From: Bacteroidales bacterium
GTDB lineage: Bacteria > Bacteroidota > Bacteroidia > Bacteroidales > UBA932
Direction of reading: 5' to 3'
Length of the DNA: 7,116 nt
Assembly: GCA_004555145.1 (NCBI GenBank)
Contig: SFJB01000095.1
Span: 1 to 7,116 of the forward strand
In this document: piece after piece, positions 6,263-7,116 of the stretch
How positions within the stretch are numbered: the stretch's first letter is position 1
Layout of the letters: the number at the start of each line of letters is the position of its first letter
Position numbers and translations under genes: made by a program
The notes under the pieces: generated by a model
Seen by the model: the letters and a program-made list of their open reading frames with translations, nothing else
What the model was told of the DNA's origin: nothing
The model's database searches: none

Positions 6263-7116
6263 ATGAAATTTACACACAGTATCCTCCTATTCACATCCGC
6301 GGCACTTGCCATTTCCTGCGTCAACGGGAAGAAGTCGGATGTGCCAGCTTACCTGGACGATAGTCTGGACCTTGAAGTGCGCATCGATGACGCCCTCTCC
6401 AGAATGACCACAGAAGAAAAGGTAAAGATTCTCCACGCCCAATCCAAGTTCTCATCGGCCGGAGTGCCACGCCTGGGAATTCCTGAACTCTGGACTACGG
6501 ACGGTCCTCACGGCATCCGTCCGGAAGTGCTTTGGGACGAATGGGATCAGGCCGGATGGACCAACGACTCCTGCATAGCATTCCCTGCCCTGACCTGCCT
6601 TGCAGCAACCTGGAACGAAGAGCTTTCCGGCCTTTACGGAAAGAGCATCGGTGAAGAGGCACGTTATCGCGAGAAGGATGTGCTTCTGGGACCAGGAGTG
6701 AATATTTACCGCACTCCGCTCAACGGAAGAAACTTTGAATACATGGGAGAGGATCCTTACCTGGCATCCCGTATGGTGGTTCCTTACGTAAAGGAAGTCC
6801 AGAAAAACGGAGTTGCAGTGTGCGTAAAGCATTTCGCTCTCAACAATCAGGAAGCCAACCGCCACACTTACAATGCGGTAGTGGACGACAGGACACTGTA
6901 TGAAATCTATCTCCCGGCATTCAAGGCCGCAGTTCAGGAAGGCGGCGCCTGGTCAGTGATGGCAGCGTACAACTTATATGACGGCCAGCACCTTTGTCAC
7001 AACGACCGTCTGCTGAACAAAATCCTCAAGGAAGAGTGGGGCTTTGACGGTGCCGTCATTTCCGACTGGGGCGGGGTCCACAATACCGACCAGGCAATCA
7101 CCAACGGCCTTGATCT
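6263..7116 (+). CDS. GH3 beta-glucosidase lipoprotein, N-terminal part
   Basis: 284 complete codons, open at the window end; full GH3 enzymes of this type have roughly 750-850 residues. It is predicted to release glucose from the non-reducing ends of beta-gluco-oligosaccharides. The signal peptide ends in AISC with Cys19. No acidic residues directly follow the cysteine (VNGKKSD), so a periplasmic rather than surface location is plausible. The (beta/alpha)8 domain is clear: TTDGPHGIRPEVLWDEW, then CIAFPALTCLAATW, LLGPGVNIYRTPLNGRNFEY followed by MGEDPYL, and VCVKHFALNNQE (Lys189, His190). The nucleophile is Asp268 in VISDWGG. The acid/base residue lies beyond the window. ATG 6263 follows the regulator's original stop (6243) by 19 bases with no promoter motif between, so it probably shares the regulator transcript. 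Family is certain; beta-glucosidase specificity is inferred from the locus. Confidence 0.95.
   Translation, partial: MKFTHSILLFTSAALAISCVNGKKSDVPAYLDDSLDLEVRIDDALSRMTTEEKVKILHAQSKFSSAGVPRLGIPELWTTDGPHGIRPEVLWDEWDQAGWTNDSCIAFPALTCLAATWNEELSGLYGKSIGEEARYREKDVLLGPGVNIYRTPLNGRNFEYMGEDPYLASRMVVPYVKEVQKNGVAVCVKHFALNNQEANRHTYNAVVDDRTLYEIYLPAFKAAVQEGGAWSVMAAYNLYDGQHLCHNDRLLNKILKEEWGFDGAVISDWGGVHNTDQAITNGLD

Noticed and set aside
6452..6865. Antisense 137-codon frame opposite the GH3 gene
   Set aside because: The + strand frame carries unmistakable GH3 motifs throughout; the antisense frame has none and is a shadow.

Overview
The window is part of a polysaccharide utilization locus (PUL) from a member of the Bacteroidota, most likely order Bacteroidales. 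The evidence is a SusD-family tail, a run of lipoprotein genes, a BACON domain, a Bacteroidota-type TAnnTTTG promoter element and almost no Shine-Dalgarno sites. GC content looks moderate, about 50%. All genes lie on the + strand and are tightly packed. No RNA genes, insertion sequences or CRISPR arrays were seen, and no stretch over 300 bases lacks a gene.

Layout. (1) 2-616: C-terminal 204 residues of a SusD-like glycan-binding lipoprotein; its SusC partner should lie upstream, outside the window. (2) 628-3153: an 841-residue multi-module surface glycan-binding lipoprotein with two copies of a tryptophan-rich module exactly 180 residues apart, a SusE/F-like segment and a C-terminal CBM4-like jelly roll. 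(3) 3157-4263: a BACON + GH16 laminarinase-type endo-beta-glucanase lipoprotein. (4) 4284-4649: a small lipoprotein-like ORF without an ATG, whose C-terminus looks like the tail of a CotH-family protein; probably a deletion remnant. A perfect 13-bp hairpin lies in its signal-peptide region. (5) 4698-6239: a membrane-bound TPR/coiled-coil regulator of the SusR-like (DUF6377-type) architecture, preceded by its own promoter. It has lost about 26 codons and its reading frame just before the DNA-binding helix-turn-helix, which survives out of frame up to 6243. (6) 6263-7116: the N-terminal 284 residues of a GH3 beta-glucosidase lipoprotein, running off the window.

Working model (inference). SusC/D and the binding protein capture a beta-1,3- or mixed-linkage beta-glucan at the surface, GH16 cuts it, SusC/D imports oligosaccharides, and GH3 releases glucose in the periplasm. 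The regulator would sense oligosaccharides in the periplasm and switch on the locus. As written here it cannot bind DNA through its usual C-terminal domain, so either this PUL is losing regulation or the sequence contains an assembly or strain-specific error. Nothing shows a wholly new system. The strongest unusual signals are the decapitated regulator, the CotH remnant with its hairpin, and the tandem WW module of the binding protein.
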